64,000 nucleotides of DNA from Rhizobium sp. Root1212 (GCF_001424985.1 NZ_LMDA01000012.1:310001-374000); one strand, 5' to 3'. Counted from the first letter of the stretch, positions 24,776-34,812 are shown. Program-made: numbers and translations. The notes: generated by a model not told the origin, from the letters alone.

Positions 24776-27583
24776 CTACTGCCCCAGCCGTTCGAGCAGA
24801 GCAGGGATATGCACCTGATCCGCCTTATAGTTGCCGGTCAGCATATACATCATGATGTTGACGCCGGCGCGGAAGGCATATTCGCGCTGCATCTCATCCG
24901 GCGGCACGGTTGGCAGCAGCGGCGCGCCGTTGGCGTCGATCGCCCAGGCACCGGCGAGATCATTGCCGGTAATCATGATCGGCGAAACGCCATCGCCGGT
25001 GCGGGCCGGGCGGCCGGTGTCTTCCGTGCCGTTGTCGGGATGAGCCTCGATCCAGAGCGGGCTGCCGGCATAACGGCCGGGAAAGCTCGACAGCAGGTAG
25101 AAGGATTTGGTCAGCACGTTATCGGCCGGCACCGGCTCCAGCGGCGGGATGTCGAGATCGGCGAGGATCGCCTGCAGCCGTTCGGCATTCGGGCTCGATG
25201 AAGCGCCGCCGCTCAGCGAATTGAACTGGTCGCGAGTGTCGAACAGCACGGTGCCGCCGGCGCGCATATAGGCGTCGACGCGGCTGATCGCCTGCGGGCT
25301 CGGCATCGGCGCATTGGCGGAAACCGGCCAGTAGATAAGCGAATAGAAGGAAAGCTCGTCGCGGGCGATATCGAGGCCGACCGGCGGGCCGGGCTCCAGC
25401 GTCGTGCGATAGGTGAGGAAATCGGTGAGGCCGGCAAGCCCGCGCTCGGAAATGCGGTCCACGTCAGCCTCGCCGGTCACGACATAGGCGAGGTGGGTCT
25501 TGTCCAGCCGCGCGAGGATGTTTTCGTCGCCCGGCTTGCTGTCGTCGGCGCGGGAGACGTCCGGTAACATTGTGGCTACGCTGATGGCGGCGATGAATGC
25601 AACGGCGGCCGCCGCTCCCGAAAGGCGGATGCGGGAAAACGTTCCGGCCATGAACAGGACGACGAGCGTATCGATGAGGGCGAGCATAAGCGCGATTGTG
25701 AAGAGCGCCGGCTTCAGCGAGACAGTCTCGGCACCCAGCAGCGGCTCGCTGGTATAGGCGACATCAAGGCCTTCGGTTGCGATAGGCTTCAGCTCCGTAT
25801 TGGGGGCGAGCAGGTTCAGCGCGGTGAAACCCTCTTCGGAGCCATAGAGGCCGGGCGGATGATCGGCATCGGCAACCGGTGCGGCGTCAGTGCGCGGCTC
25901 CAGCGGGCGGGCGCGGGCGGTTTCGCCGACCAGAACGCCATTGGCATTGAGCAGGCGATAGGGCGCGAGCGTCTGGCCCTTCGGCGCACCTTCGCTGGCA
26001 ACACCGCCGCTGCGCGACAGTTGCACGCTCCGGCGCAGCATTTCGACGAAGGCGCCCGAGATCGGCAGGTTCGACCACGTGGCCTCGGCGCTGACATGGA
26101 ACAGGATGATGCGGCCGGCGCCTTGTGTCTTCGTCGTCACCAGCGGCGTGCCGTCGGCAAGGCTTGCCCAGGTGCGGGCGGTCAGGTCCGCCGTCGGCTC
26201 GGCCAGAACCTGGCGCTTGACGAGAATGCCTTCCGGTCGGGGCATCCCGGCGAAGGGGCTTTGCGCCGGATAATCGGCCAGCGGCTGCGGCTCGGCCCAG
26301 GAGAGCGCGCCGCCCAGCGCCCGCTCGCCCTGGCGCAGCGTCACCGGCACCAGCGGATCGTTGGCGGGGGCGGCTGCAAGGCGCGGGCCGGCAAAGCGGA
26401 TCAGCGTGCCGCCATTATCGATCCATTTTCCGATCGGGCCGTAGGTTTCTTCCGGCAGGCGGCCGATATCGGCCATGATCAGCATGGACGGCTTTTGCGA
26501 GAGAAGCTCGGGAATGGCGACGGCAAGGTCCGCCTCGTTCGGCTGGACGAGATCGGCATAGGGGGCGAGCGCCCGGTTGATGTAATAGAGCGGCGAGAGC
26601 AGCGGCTGCGACTGGTCGCGTGTTTCGCCGCTCAGCAGCGCCACCCGCCGGCGGCGGAAGCCGTCGTCGAGCAGGTAGGTGCCGCCGGCGGTCGCCTGAC
26701 CGTCGATGCCGATGCGGGAGAAATCGTTGCGCAGCTCGAAGGGGGCGGCAATCATGCCTTTTGCGGTGCCTTCGCCGGCATTGAAGGAGACGGAGCCGTT
26801 GGCGATGGCGCGGCCACGGATATCGTAGGCGGTGAGCGGCAGCATGCGGGCGCCTGATGTATCGAGGCGGCTGACGGAGATAATCATGGCGTCCGCCTCG
26901 TTTGCCGAGGTGGTGATTGCCACGGCTTCCGGGCTGCCGCCGATGAGGCGCAGTTCCGTCGGCGAGAGCGAGGCGAGGTCGGTCATCACATCGTTCTCGC
27001 CGGAGGCAACCCCATCCGAGATGAAGGCGACGGTGCCGGGCGTGGTGCCTTTCAGCGCGGTTGAAAGCACGGTGAAGGCAGCCTTCCGGTCCGGCGTCAG
27101 CGGCTGCGGAGCAGCGGCGGCGAGGCGGTTGCGAGCTTCGTCGGGCGAGGTCGGGGTAGCGTTGTGCTCGCGGTCGGCGGTGAAGAGGATGGAGACCGGC
27201 AGATCGCGGCTTTCGGCGTCGGAGATGAGCGCATCGGCGGTGTTCACCCGCCGCTCCCAGTCCGGCGCGGTCGCCCAGCTGTTGTCGATGACAAGCACCA
27301 GCGGACCGGTTGTGGACAGCGTGTTGGCGCGCGGGTTCAGCACCGGATCGGCGATGGCGAGAATGACGGCGGCGGCCATCAGCATGCGCAGGAGCGTCAA
27401 CCACCACGGGCTTTTCGAGGGCGTTTCCTCGCGCCTCAGGACGCTGGCGAGAATGCGCAGCGGCGGGAAGGCCTCGGTGACGGGACGCGGCGGCGTCAGC
27501 CGCAGCAGCCACCAGATGGCCGGCAGCGCTACGAGGGCCGCCAGCATCATCGGATTGGCGAAGACGAGCGAGAGCAGGCTCAT
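24776..27583 (-). CDS. BatA/DUF4159-domain membrane protein
   Basis: 935 residues. The N-terminus has the BatA signature (FANPMMLAALVALPAIWWLLRLTPPRP), a second helix (LLRMLMAAAVILAIADPVL) and a VWA-like strand LVLVIDNSWA. There is a long periplasmic region, two helices near 640-680, then a C-terminal DUF4159 region (FYSLIYWPVS, AYMRAGGTVLFDTRD). The start at 27583 overlaps the DUF58 stop (ATGA), showing translational coupling. Family context suggests a MoxR-dependent envelope complex; the task is unknown. The same frame is open upstream, but that is shadow of the DUF58 gene. Confidence 0.82.
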   Translation of the reverse strand: MSLLSLVFANPMMLAALVALPAIWWLLRLTPPRPVTEAFPPLRILASVLRREETPSKSPWWLTLLRMLMAAAVILAIADPVLNPRANTLSTTGPLVLVIDNSWATAPDWERRVNTADALISDAESRDLPVSILFTADREHNATPTSPDEARNRLAAAAPQPLTPDRKAAFTVLSTALKGTTPGTVAFISDGVASGENDVMTDLASLSPTELRLIGGSPEAVAITTSANEADAMIISVSRLDTSGARMLPLTAYDIRGRAIANGSVSFNAGEGTAKGMIAAPFELRNDFSRIGIDGQATAGGTYLLDDGFRRRRVALLSGETRDQSQPLLSPLYYINRALAPYADLVQPNEADLAVAIPELLSQKPSMLIMADIGRLPEETYGPIGKWIDNGGTLIRFAGPRLAAAPANDPLVPVTLRQGERALGGALSWAEPQPLADYPAQSPFAGMPRPEGILVKRQVLAEPTADLTARTWASLADGTPLVTTKTQGAGRIILFHVSAEATWSNLPISGAFVEMLRRSVQLSRSGGVASEGAPKGQTLAPYRLLNANGVLVGETARARPLEPRTDAAPVADADHPPGLYGSEEGFTALNLLAPNTELKPIATEGLDVAYTSEPLLGAETVSLKPALFTIALMLALIDTLVVLFMAGTFSRIRLSGAAAAVAFIAAISVATMLPDVSRADDSKPGDENILARLDKTHLAYVVTGEADVDRISERGLAGLTDFLTYRTTLEPGPPVGLDIARDELSFYSLIYWPVSANAPMPSPQAISRVDAYMRAGGTVLFDTRDQFNSLSGGASSSPNAERLQAILADLDIPPLEPVPADNVLTKSFYLLSSFPGRYAGSPLWIEAHPDNGTEDTGRPARTGDGVSPIMITGNDLAGAWAIDANGAPLLPTVPPDEMQREYAFRAGVNIMMYMLTGNYKADQVHIPALLERLGQ

Positions 27584-28500
27584 AACTGCCCCCCATGCGT
27601 CGCCCGCGCCGGCATGCCGGAGAGGTACATATGCACGGCGACCAGTGCTTCGGAGGCGAGATGGTCGGTGCGATGCGGCGTGAAGGTCCAGCCCATGTGG
27701 CGCAGATCCGCGCCCAGCGCATCGCGGCGGGCGAAATACGCGCGGCGATAGTCTTCGCGCAGGATTTCGGCGCGGCCGGCGGTCAGCTTGTCGCCGGTTT
27801 CGGGATCGGTGAATTCGGTGCGGCCGGCATAGGGAAACGTTTCCTCCGCCGGATCGGCGATCTCGACCACATGACCGCGAAAGCCACGGCGCGCAAGCGG
27901 CCCGAGCCGGGCCATGATCTTGTCGGCCGGATCGAGGAAATCGCCGATCAGCACCAGATCGCTCCAGCCGCGGATCATGCCGGTTTCCGGCAGGCCGCCG
28001 GAGAGCGGCGTGTGCATCAGGGCGGCAGCGAGGCGCTCTGCGGCGTTGCGGGCCGACAGCGGCTCCATCACGCCGGGGCACCCGATGCGCTCGCCCGAGC
28101 GGGCGAGAATTTCCGCCAGCGCCAGCATGAGCACCAGCGCGCGGCTTTCCTTCGAAACGCTGCCGAAACGGGATTTGTACATCATCGAGGGCGAGAGATC
28201 GGCCCAGAGCCAGATGGTGTGGGCCGCTTCCCACTCCCGGTCGCGCACATAGGTATGGTCGTCGCGGGCGGAGCGGCGCCAGTCGATGCGCGTCAGACTT
28301 TCGCCGTCGCTATAGGGGCGGAACTGCCAGAAATTCTCGCCGATGCCGCGCTTGCGGCGGCCATGCCAGCCGGAAATCACGGTGTTGGCGATGCGTTTTG
28401 CCTCGACCATGCAATCGGGAATGAGCCGCGCGCGCATCTGCGCCCGCGACAACACTTCGCCCGAAGGGGTACGCTCGACGATGTGCCCGATCGAGGCCAT
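27580..28500 (-). CDS. DUF58 domain protein
   Basis: 306 residues. The DUF58 core motif GENFWQFRPYSDGESLTRIDWRRSARDDHTYVRD is at about 53-87, followed by a VWA-like region beginning TIWLWADLSPSMMY. These proteins accompany MoxR AAA+ ATPases. It lies 3 bases after moxR and overlaps the next gene by four bases, so it is the second gene of a four-gene operon. Confidence 0.9.
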   Translation of the reverse strand: MASIGHIVERTPSGEVLSRAQMRARLIPDCMVEAKRIANTVISGWHGRRKRGIGENFWQFRPYSDGESLTRIDWRRSARDDHTYVRDREWEAAHTIWLWADLSPSMMYKSRFGSVSKESRALVLMLALAEILARSGERIGCPGVMEPLSARNAAERLAAALMHTPLSGGLPETGMIRGWSDLVLIGDFLDPADKIMARLGPLARRGFRGHVVEIADPAEETFPYAGRTEFTDPETGDKLTAGRAEILREDYRRAYFARRDALGADLRHMGWTFTPHRTDHLASEALVAVHMYLSGMPARATHGGQL

Positions 28501-28503
28501 TCA

Positions 28504-29517
28504 TCATCCCTTGATCTGGTTGACGAGGCCGGAAATCACATCCCGCACGGACATGCCCTCGGCGCGGGCGGCGAAGGTCAGAGCCATGCGGTGTTGCAGC
28601 ACGGGCTCCGCCAGCGCGACGATATCGTCGATCGAGGGGGCAAGGCGGCCGTCATAGAGGGCGCGGGCGCGCGCGCAGAGCATCAGCGACTGGCCGGCGC
28701 GCGGGCCGGGACCCCAGGCGACGTTCTTGTCGGTGGCGGCATTGCCGTGGCCGGGGCGGGCGGAGCGCACCAGCGCGAGGATCGCATCGACGACCTTTTC
28801 GCTGACCGGCATCTGGCGGATCAGATGCTGGATGCTCTGCAGCTTACCCGCATCGAGGATGGGGCTCGCCTCGGTTTCCGCAAGGCCGGTGGTTTCGAGC
28901 AGGATCTGGCGCTCGGCCGCCAGTTCCGGGTAGCCGACATCGACCTGCATCAGGAAGCGGTCGAGCTGGGCTTCGGGAAGGGGATAGGTGCCTTCCTGCT
29001 CCAGCGGGTTCTGGGTGGCGAGAACGTGGAATGGCTGCGGCAGGTCGTTGCGCTGGCCGGCTACGGTCACGTGATATTCCTGCATCGCTTGCAGCAGCGC
29101 GGACTGGGTGCGCGGGCTGGCGCGGTTGATTTCGTCGGCCATCAGCAATTGCGTGAAGATCGGGCCGGCGACGAAACGGAAGGAGCGGCGGCCGTTTTCG
29201 TCCTGGTCCATCACTTCCGAGCCGAGGATATCCGACGGCATCAGGTCCGGCGTGAACTGGATGCGGCTGGAATTCAGGCCGAGCACCGTCGCAAGGGTCG
29301 TCACCAGCTTGGTCTTGGCAAGGCCGGGAACGCCGACGAGCAGGGCATGGCCGCCGGACAGCACCGCCAGCAGCGTCTGCTCGATGACGCTTTCCTGGCC
29401 GAAGATGACCTTGCCAACTTCCATGCGGATCGCGGCGATCTCGGCCAGCGCCTTTTCCGCTTCGGCAACGATCGTCTTTTCATCGACCAGCTTGTCCGTG
29501 GTCTTCATTACGCCCAT
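28504..29517 (-). CDS. MoxR-family AAA+ ATPase
   Basis: 337 residues. The Walker A region is the MoxR variant GGHALLVGVPGLAKTKLV (about 62-79), Walker B is QLLMADEINRA (about 130), and the sensor and arginine-finger segments TQNPLEQEGTYPLPEAQLDRF follow. These ATPases act as chaperones for assembly of VWA-containing complexes, consistent with the DUF58 and BatA-like genes behind it. The start at 29517 has GGGAG seven bases upstream. First gene of the operon, divergent from the DUF1285 gene. Confidence 0.92.
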   Translation of the reverse strand: MGVMKTTDKLVDEKTIVAEAEKALAEIAAIRMEVGKVIFGQESVIEQTLLAVLSGGHALLVGVPGLAKTKLVTTLATVLGLNSSRIQFTPDLMPSDILGSEVMDQDENGRRSFRFVAGPIFTQLLMADEINRASPRTQSALLQAMQEYHVTVAGQRNDLPQPFHVLATQNPLEQEGTYPLPEAQLDRFLMQVDVGYPELAAERQILLETTGLAETEASPILDAGKLQSIQHLIRQMPVSEKVVDAILALVRSARPGHGNAATDKNVAWGPGPRAGQSLMLCARARALYDGRLAPSIDDIVALAEPVLQHRMALTFAARAEGMSVRDVISGLVNQIKG

Positions 29518-29678
29518 CGTCTGTCTCCCATAACCGGCCGGGCGAATCGAAAAATCCGATCTTTCCGTTTGTGTTTTTCAATTTATGCTCCGGTCAGCGG
29601 CTGACAAGCCGCATCGGGCGCACTATCTCGTGAGCGAGACCATGTTCGCGCAACAATAGGGCCAATCGGGACGGAACG

Positions 29679-30314
29679 ATGGCAGAAACCAAGACAAATC
29701 AATCGGCAGGCACTGCTGGCGATGCGGCAGGCCTCGCGGCGATGATCGCGCGTGCCGCGGGCGAAACCGGCGGTGCAAGCAAGGGCCTTCCGCCGGTAGA
29801 CCGCTGGAATCCGCCGTTTTGCGGCGATATCGACATGGAAATACGTGCCGACGGCACCTGGTTCTATATGGGAACGCCGATCGGCCGGCAGCCGCTGGTG
29901 CGGCTGTTCTCGACGGTGCTGCGCAAGGACGAGGACGGTAAGACCTATCTTGTGACACCTGTGGAAAAAGTCGGCATCCGTATCGCTGATGCCCCGTTCA
30001 TCGCCGTCGAGATGACGGCCACGGAGCGGGCCGGCGATCAGCTGCTCACCTTCCGCACCAATGTCGGGGATGTCGTCGAGGCAGGGTCAGAGCATGCGCT
30101 GCGCTTCGTCATCCATGGCGAGAACCGCGAACTCAAACCTTACCTGCATGTGCGTGGACGGCTGGAAGCGCTGGTTTCGCGTGCCGTGATGTATGAGCTG
30201 GTCGAGCTTGGCGAGGAAGCCGAGATCGATGGGATCACCATGTTCTGCGTGCGCTCCGGCGGTGTCCTGTTCCCGATCATGCCGGCGGCCGAGCTGAAGG
30301 CGCTTTCCGCGTGA
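29679..30314 (+). CDS. DUF1285 family protein
   Basis: 211 residues. The segments PPVDRWNPPFCGDIDMEIRADGTWFYMGTPIGR and RLFSTVLRKDEDGKTYLVTPVEKVGI are hallmarks of DUF1285, whose function is unknown. The stop overlaps the GTG start of the Nudix gene (GTGA). First of a three-gene operon with a CoA pyrophosphatase and cca, a conserved rhizobial arrangement. GGGACGG lies before the ATG. Confidence 0.88.
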   Translation: MAETKTNQSAGTAGDAAGLAAMIARAAGETGGASKGLPPVDRWNPPFCGDIDMEIRADGTWFYMGTPIGRQPLVRLFSTVLRKDEDGKTYLVTPVEKVGIRIADAPFIAVEMTATERAGDQLLTFRTNVGDVVEAGSEHALRFVIHGENRELKPYLHVRGRLEALVSRAVMYELVELGEEAEIDGITMFCVRSGGVLFPIMPAAELKALSA

Positions 30315-30958
30315 GCGAGCCGCTTCTGAGCCTCACGGATTTCTCCGCGACGGATTTCCGCCGTCGCGCCATGCAGCAGCAGGGCAGCCACGCAGAGGAT
30401 GCCTGGCGCGAGCACGGCGATTTTCTGCTCAATCCCGATATCGCCTCCTTCGTCGAAACCCTGAAACTCAGGGATGCGGCGGTACTCGTCCCGGTCATCG
30501 ACGATGGCGAGGATGCGCGCGTGCTGCTCACTCAGCGCACGACGACGCTGCGCAAGCATTCCGGTCAGGTCGCCTTTCCCGGCGGCGCGATCGATCCCGG
30601 TGACGATACGCCGGAGCGGGCTGCGTTGCGCGAGACGGAAGAGGAGATCGGCCTCGACCGCCGCTTCGTCCAGCCGGTCGGGCGGTTGCCGACCTATATG
30701 GCGATGTCCGGTTTCCGCATCACGCCGGTTCTGGCTGTGGTCGAGCCGGGCTTCGAGCTGACGCTCAATCCGGTCGAGGTCGATTCCGTCTTCGAGGTGC
30801 CGCTTTCGTTTCTGATGAACCCGCACAATCATGGTCGCGGCCGGGCGACGTGGCAGGGCAGCGAGCGGCAATTCTATCGCATGCCCTATGGCGAACGGAA
30901 CATTTGGGGTATCACCGCCGGCATCATTCGCATGCTCTATGAAAGGCTTTACGCATGA
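30311..30958 (+). CDS. CoA pyrophosphatase-type Nudix hydrolase
   Basis: 215 residues, GTG start overlapping the previous stop. The UPF0035 signature LTQRTTTLRKHSGQVAFPGG precedes a full Nudix box GGAIDPGDDTPERAALRETEEEIGL (about 97-121). That combination is typical of YeaB/NudL-like enzymes that hydrolyse CoA to 4'-phosphopantetheine and adenosine 3',5'-bisphosphate. The stop overlaps the cca start (ATGA). Confidence 0.9.
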   Translation: MSEPLLSLTDFSATDFRRRAMQQQGSHAEDAWREHGDFLLNPDIASFVETLKLRDAAVLVPVIDDGEDARVLLTQRTTTLRKHSGQVAFPGGAIDPGDDTPERAALRETEEEIGLDRRFVQPVGRLPTYMAMSGFRITPVLAVVEPGFELTLNPVEVDSVFEVPLSFLMNPHNHGRGRATWQGSERQFYRMPYGERNIWGITAGIIRMLYERLYA

Positions 30959-32205
30959 CCTCCGTTGCCGGCGAGGCCTGGTTTTCGAAACCGGCGCTGA
31001 AGCGTATCTTCGATCTTCTGAATGCCGATGGCGGCGAGGTGAGGGTGGTCGGTGGTGCTGTCCGCAACAGCCTGATGGGCCTTGAAGCCAGCGATATCGA
31101 CATGGCGACGACGCTTCTGCCCGATGAGGTGATGAAGCGCGCCGAAGCCGCCGGCATCAAGGCGATTGCGACCGGCATCGACCATGGCACGGTGACACTG
31201 GTTATCGAAGGCAAGCCCTTTGAAATCACGACATTACGGCAGGATGTCGAAACGAACGGCCGTCATGCCGAAGTCGCCTTCGGCACCGACTGGAAAGTGG
31301 ACGCGGAGCGCCGCGATCTGACGATCAATGCGCTCTATGCCGATGCCAAAGGCGATGTGATCGATCTGGTCGGCGGTTTGCAGGATATCGAAAGCCGCAC
31401 GGTGCGCTTCATCGGCGATGCGGAAAAGCGTGTCGCCGAGGATTATCTGCGAGTGCTGCGGTTCTTCCGCTTCTTTGCCTGGTACGGATCGGGGCGGCCG
31501 GATGCGGATGGTCTGCGCGCCTGCGCCCGTGCCCGCTCGAAACTCTCCGGCCTTTCGGCGGAGCGGGTCTGGGCTGAGATGAAGAAGCTGCTCTCGGCTG
31601 ATGATCCCGGCCGGGCGTTGCTGTGGATGCGACAGGCGGGCGTGCTGACCGAAGTGCTGCCGGAAACCGAGAAATGGGGCATCGATGCCATTCCGGGGCT
31701 GGTTGCGGCGGAGCGTGCCTTTGGCTGGAAGCCTGATCCGCTGTTGCGTCTCGCCTCCATCGTGCCGCCGGATGCGGAGCGGCTTGGCGAGATGGCGAAG
31801 CGGTTGCGGCTGTCGAAGGCGGAAGCCGGGTTCTTTTCCGCCTGGGCTACATCGCCTGCGGTTCCTGCTTCGATTGCCGATACGGCTTTCGACCGCATGC
31901 TTTACAGGAGTGGGGCTACCGGTCTCGTCACGCGCTTGAAACTCGCTCTGGCTGTCGCGCGGCAGAAGACCGAGAACGATCCCTCCCTTCTTCCCGAAGT
32001 CGCGCGGCTGAAGCGGCTGCTGGTGCGCGCGGAAGGCTGGCAGAAGCCGGTTCTGCCCGTGTCTGGTGCGGATGTGCTGGAGGCCGGCGTGGCGGCAGGA
32101 CCGCGGGTACGCGAACTGTTGCAAAAGCTGGAAGAGGGCTGGGTCGAAGGCAATTTCAACGCGGACCGGGCAACACTCGTCGCCCGGCTGAAATCGCTCG
32201 TTTGA
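30955..32205 (+). CDS. cca: CCA tRNA nucleotidyltransferase / poly(A) polymerase-type
   Basis: 416 residues. The class II nucleotidyltransferase head has VVGGAVRNSLMG, the metal-binding DID in EASDIDMATT, and RRDLTINALY. GDAEKRVAEDYLRVLRFFRF marks the neck/RNA-binding region. It adds or repairs the 3' CCA of tRNAs. A poly(A) polymerase role cannot be excluded by sequence alone, but gene context in alphaproteobacteria favours CCA addition. Last gene of the DUF1285-Nudix-cca operon. Confidence 0.92.
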   Translation: MTSVAGEAWFSKPALKRIFDLLNADGGEVRVVGGAVRNSLMGLEASDIDMATTLLPDEVMKRAEAAGIKAIATGIDHGTVTLVIEGKPFEITTLRQDVETNGRHAEVAFGTDWKVDAERRDLTINALYADAKGDVIDLVGGLQDIESRTVRFIGDAEKRVAEDYLRVLRFFRFFAWYGSGRPDADGLRACARARSKLSGLSAERVWAEMKKLLSADDPGRALLWMRQAGVLTEVLPETEKWGIDAIPGLVAAERAFGWKPDPLLRLASIVPPDAERLGEMAKRLRLSKAEAGFFSAWATSPAVPASIADTAFDRMLYRSGATGLVTRLKLALAVARQKTENDPSLLPEVARLKRLLVRAEGWQKPVLPVSGADVLEAGVAAGPRVRELLQKLEEGWVEGNFNADRATLVARLKSLV

Positions 32206-32227
32206 AGTCGGTCGTCATGGGGCTTCG

Positions 32228-32413
32228 TCAGGCTACCTTGGTTTCCTCGACGATACGCGCCTTGATGTTGTCGACCATGTTTTCGCGGATAATCGTTTCG
32301 CCGTGAGCCTGTCGCATATGATCGACGGTACGACGCACCACTTCCGCGTCGCTATCGGCGCGCGTATGCCACTCACAGCCGGGAACCAGAGAACCGCATT
32401 CGAACAATCTCAT
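32228..32413 (-). CDS. DUF1059 small protein
   Basis: 61 residues. The pattern FECGSLVPGCEWHTRADSDAEVVRRTVDHMRQAHG, with two Cys and two His spaced like a small zinc finger, defines DUF1059. A metal-binding role is inferred. GGAGG lies eight bases before the ATG at 32413; the frame continues upstream without a better start. Convergent with cca. Confidence 0.88.
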   Translation of the reverse strand: MRLFECGSLVPGCEWHTRADSDAEVVRRTVDHMRQAHGETIIRENMVDNIKARIVEETKVA

Positions 32414-32620
32414 GATTTTCCTCCTTCCATGACAACCCGTTGCCGGCAACGGGCGTGTCGATCATAACCCGAAATTCCGCGATTGGTTCCTCTTTTGCGG
32501 GGCTGCGGCCAGAGATAGCCGTCCAATGGCCCTGCAATGCCCTTCCTGTGGTCACATTGTCGCCCTTTCCATCGCCAAGCTTTGCGCGGGGCTGGAAATG
32601 ACCAAAAGGAAGGAAAGCCT

Positions 32621-33022
32621 ATGACCAACATGCCCGTCGCGGCACTCACCGCCGCAGCCTGGAGCCTGATCGTCGTCAGCACGCCCGCCTTTGCGCAGGA
32701 GGCGGCCGTGCCGCAAGCCGGCGCCCAAATCCCGGCGACTGCACCGGCTGCCATCAGCGAGGAAAAGCTCGACGCCTTTGCCGTCGCCTATCTGAAGGTC
32801 GACAGCGTGCGCCAGAGTTTCGCCGCGAAGATCGGTGCCGAAAAAGATGCGGTTTCCCGCCAGAAGCTGCAAAACGAAGCCAACAAGCGGATGATCGATG
32901 CCGTCCAGAATTCGCCGGGCGTGTCGGTGGAGGAATACAGGGCGATCGTCAGTACGGCGCAGGTCAATCCCGAAGTCGCGCGCAAGCTGCAGGCGAAGCT
33001 GAAGGCGAACGGCGCGCCATAG
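32621..33022 (+). CDS. secreted DUF4168 family protein
   Basis: 133 residues. A signal peptide (to about AFAQE) is followed by a short Ala/Pro linker and a helical domain ([60 protein letters not shown]) typical of DUF4168. Unknown periplasmic function. AAGGAAGG precedes ATG 32621; the frame opens earlier, at 32537, without a signal peptide. Divergent from the DUF1059 gene. Confidence 0.85.
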   Translation: MTNMPVAALTAAAWSLIVVSTPAFAQEAAVPQAGAQIPATAPAAISEEKLDAFAVAYLKVDSVRQSFAAKIGAEKDAVSRQKLQNEANKRMIDAVQNSPGVSVEEYRAIVSTAQVNPEVARKLQAKLKANGAP

Positions 33023-33173
33023 GGCGGCTTTCGAGCTTGCGGGGTGGGCGGCCGGGTTCGCCGCCTCGCGCCTTTTACACCGCGTGCCGCGCGATGCTCC
33101 AGAAAGGACTATAGAATCCGGCGCGTTTGGTGCTATGGCTGGGGCTTCTCAAGACGTCGCGCAAAGGCATACA

Positions 33174-33719
33174 ATGGGCTCTTCGCTAAAGCAGGATCTG
33201 ATCGCTTCCATCCGCAACATTCCGGATTATCCGAAACCGGGCGTGATGTTCCGCGATATCACCACCATGCTGGGCAATGCCCGCAGCTTTCGCCGGGCGA
33301 TCGACGAACTGGTTCATCCCTTTGCCGGCCAGAAAATCGACAAGGTCGCCGGCATCGAGGCCCGCGGCTTCATCCTCGGCGGCGCCATGGCGCATCAGAT
33401 GTCCTCCGGTTTCGTGCCGATCCGCAAGAAGGGCAAGCTGCCGCACGACACCGTTCGCATTGCCTACAGCCTGGAATACGGCGTCGATGAAATGGAAATG
33501 CACCGCGATGCCTTGCAGCCGGGCGAAAAGGTGATTCTCGTCGACGACCTGATCGCCACCGGCGGCACGGCCGAAGCCGCCACGAAACTCCTCCAGCAGA
33601 TGGGTGCCGAGATCGTCGCCGCCTGCTTCGTCATCGACCTGCCGGCACTCGGCGGCCGCAAGAAGCTCGAAGCGCTCGGTGTCGAGGTTCTGACCCTCGT
33701 CGAATTCGACGGCCACTGA
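33174..33719 (+). CDS. apt: adenine phosphoribosyltransferase
   Basis: 181 residues from ATG 33174, where the family sequence starts ([30 protein letters not shown]). The PRPP-binding motif [16 protein letters not shown] is at about 120-135, and the flexible-loop LPHDT region is at about 88. It salvages adenine to AMP. Earlier in-frame ATG at 33084 is rejected, as the extra residues are unlike the family. AAAGG precedes the chosen ATG. The gene just downstream begins 13 bases after the stop. Confidence 0.95.
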   Translation: MGSSLKQDLIASIRNIPDYPKPGVMFRDITTMLGNARSFRRAIDELVHPFAGQKIDKVAGIEARGFILGGAMAHQMSSGFVPIRKKGKLPHDTVRIAYSLEYGVDEMEMHRDALQPGEKVILVDDLIATGGTAEAATKLLQQMGAEIVAACFVIDLPALGGRKKLEALGVEVLTLVEFDGH

Positions 33720-33732
33720 GGCGAGGATATCC

Positions 33733-34809
33733 ATGACAGCGCTGAAAACGGCCCTCGAAGCCGCCGCCGGTGAAGGCATCATCTCGGCCGATCAGGCGCT
33801 GGCGCTGGAGCCCTATCTCAGCCGGCGCGTCGTCGTCTCGGCTCTCACCGGGGATCGGCTTCTGGACGACGCACGTCTTGCCGAAGACAGCGAGCAGCCG
33901 CGTTTCGTGCGCGGCTTTCACGATATCCTCATCACCATCGGCGTGATCGTGGCGCTGGCTGGCCTTTGGGGGATCGGCAGCGTCTTCGCCGTCGTTCCGG
34001 CGGTGATCCTGCTTGCGGAAGTGCTGGTGCGCCGCCAGCGGCTGGCATTGCCGGCCGTTGTCTTGACGCTGGCGCTCGTGCAGGCGGTCGCGATGGTGGC
34101 GATGCTGCTGCTCGGCGAAACCACGGACGAAAGTTTCAACGACGGCCTGAAGATACTGCCGGTGATCGCGGTGGGGCTTGGTCTCTTCTATTGGCGCTAC
34201 CGCGTTCCCCTGTCGCTGTCGCTGCTGTTCCTGTCGGTCGCGGCCTTTGCGATGTGCGCGGTCTTCTCGCTGCTGACCAAGGCGACCGGATCGGCCAATC
34301 TGCTGGTCGATCACAGCACCCTGTCCGCCAGCATCTTCCTCCTGTTTGCGTTGGCCGTCTTCGGGCTGGCGATGGCCTATGACGTTTCCGACCCGCAGCG
34401 CCAGTCGCGGCAATCGGATGTCGCCTTCTGGATGCATCTCGCGGCAGCACCCATGCTGCTTTACGCGATGCTGTCCTTCGTGTTCCTGCAAAACCTTTCG
34501 GGCGACTGGTGGAACGACAGCACGCTCTTCCATGCGGTCACGGTCGTTCTGATCGTCGCCGTCTTCATGACCATCGGCCTCGTCATCGATCGCCGCGCCT
34601 TCGTCACCTCAGGCCTCGTCTCGCTGGGGCTCGCCATCTGGACGATCCTGTCGCGCGGGCAGGCAGTGTTGAGCGACTACGCGTCGGTGACGGTTCTGGT
34701 GGTCGGTATCGTCGTGCTGTCGATCGGCGTTTTCTGGCAGCCGCTCCGGCGGCTCGCCATCCGGCCCCTGCCGGAAGCGGTCAAGGTTCGGCTGCACCCG
34801 GCGGCGTGA
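33733..34809 (+). CDS. multi-pass membrane protein (DUF2157/DUF4401-like)
   Basis: 358 residues with a soluble N-terminus (about 1-55, helical, GIISADQALAL) and roughly ten membrane helices after it. There is no recognised catalytic motif. The N-terminal cytoplasmic helix plus membrane bundle resembles DUF2157-type proteins. It starts 13 bases after apt with AGGCGAGGATATCC before the ATG, so the two are probably cotranscribed. Family assignment tentative. Confidence 0.7.
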   Translation: MTALKTALEAAAGEGIISADQALALEPYLSRRVVVSALTGDRLLDDARLAEDSEQPRFVRGFHDILITIGVIVALAGLWGIGSVFAVVPAVILLAEVLVRRQRLALPAVVLTLALVQAVAMVAMLLLGETTDESFNDGLKILPVIAVGLGLFYWRYRVPLSLSLLFLSVAAFAMCAVFSLLTKATGSANLLVDHSTLSASIFLLFALAVFGLAMAYDVSDPQRQSRQSDVAFWMHLAAAPMLLYAMLSFVFLQNLSGDWWNDSTLFHAVTVVLIVAVFMTIGLVIDRRAFVTSGLVSLGLAIWTILSRGQAVLSDYASVTVLVVGIVVLSIGVFWQPLRRLAIRPLPEAVKVRLHPAA

Positions 34810-34812
34810 GTT

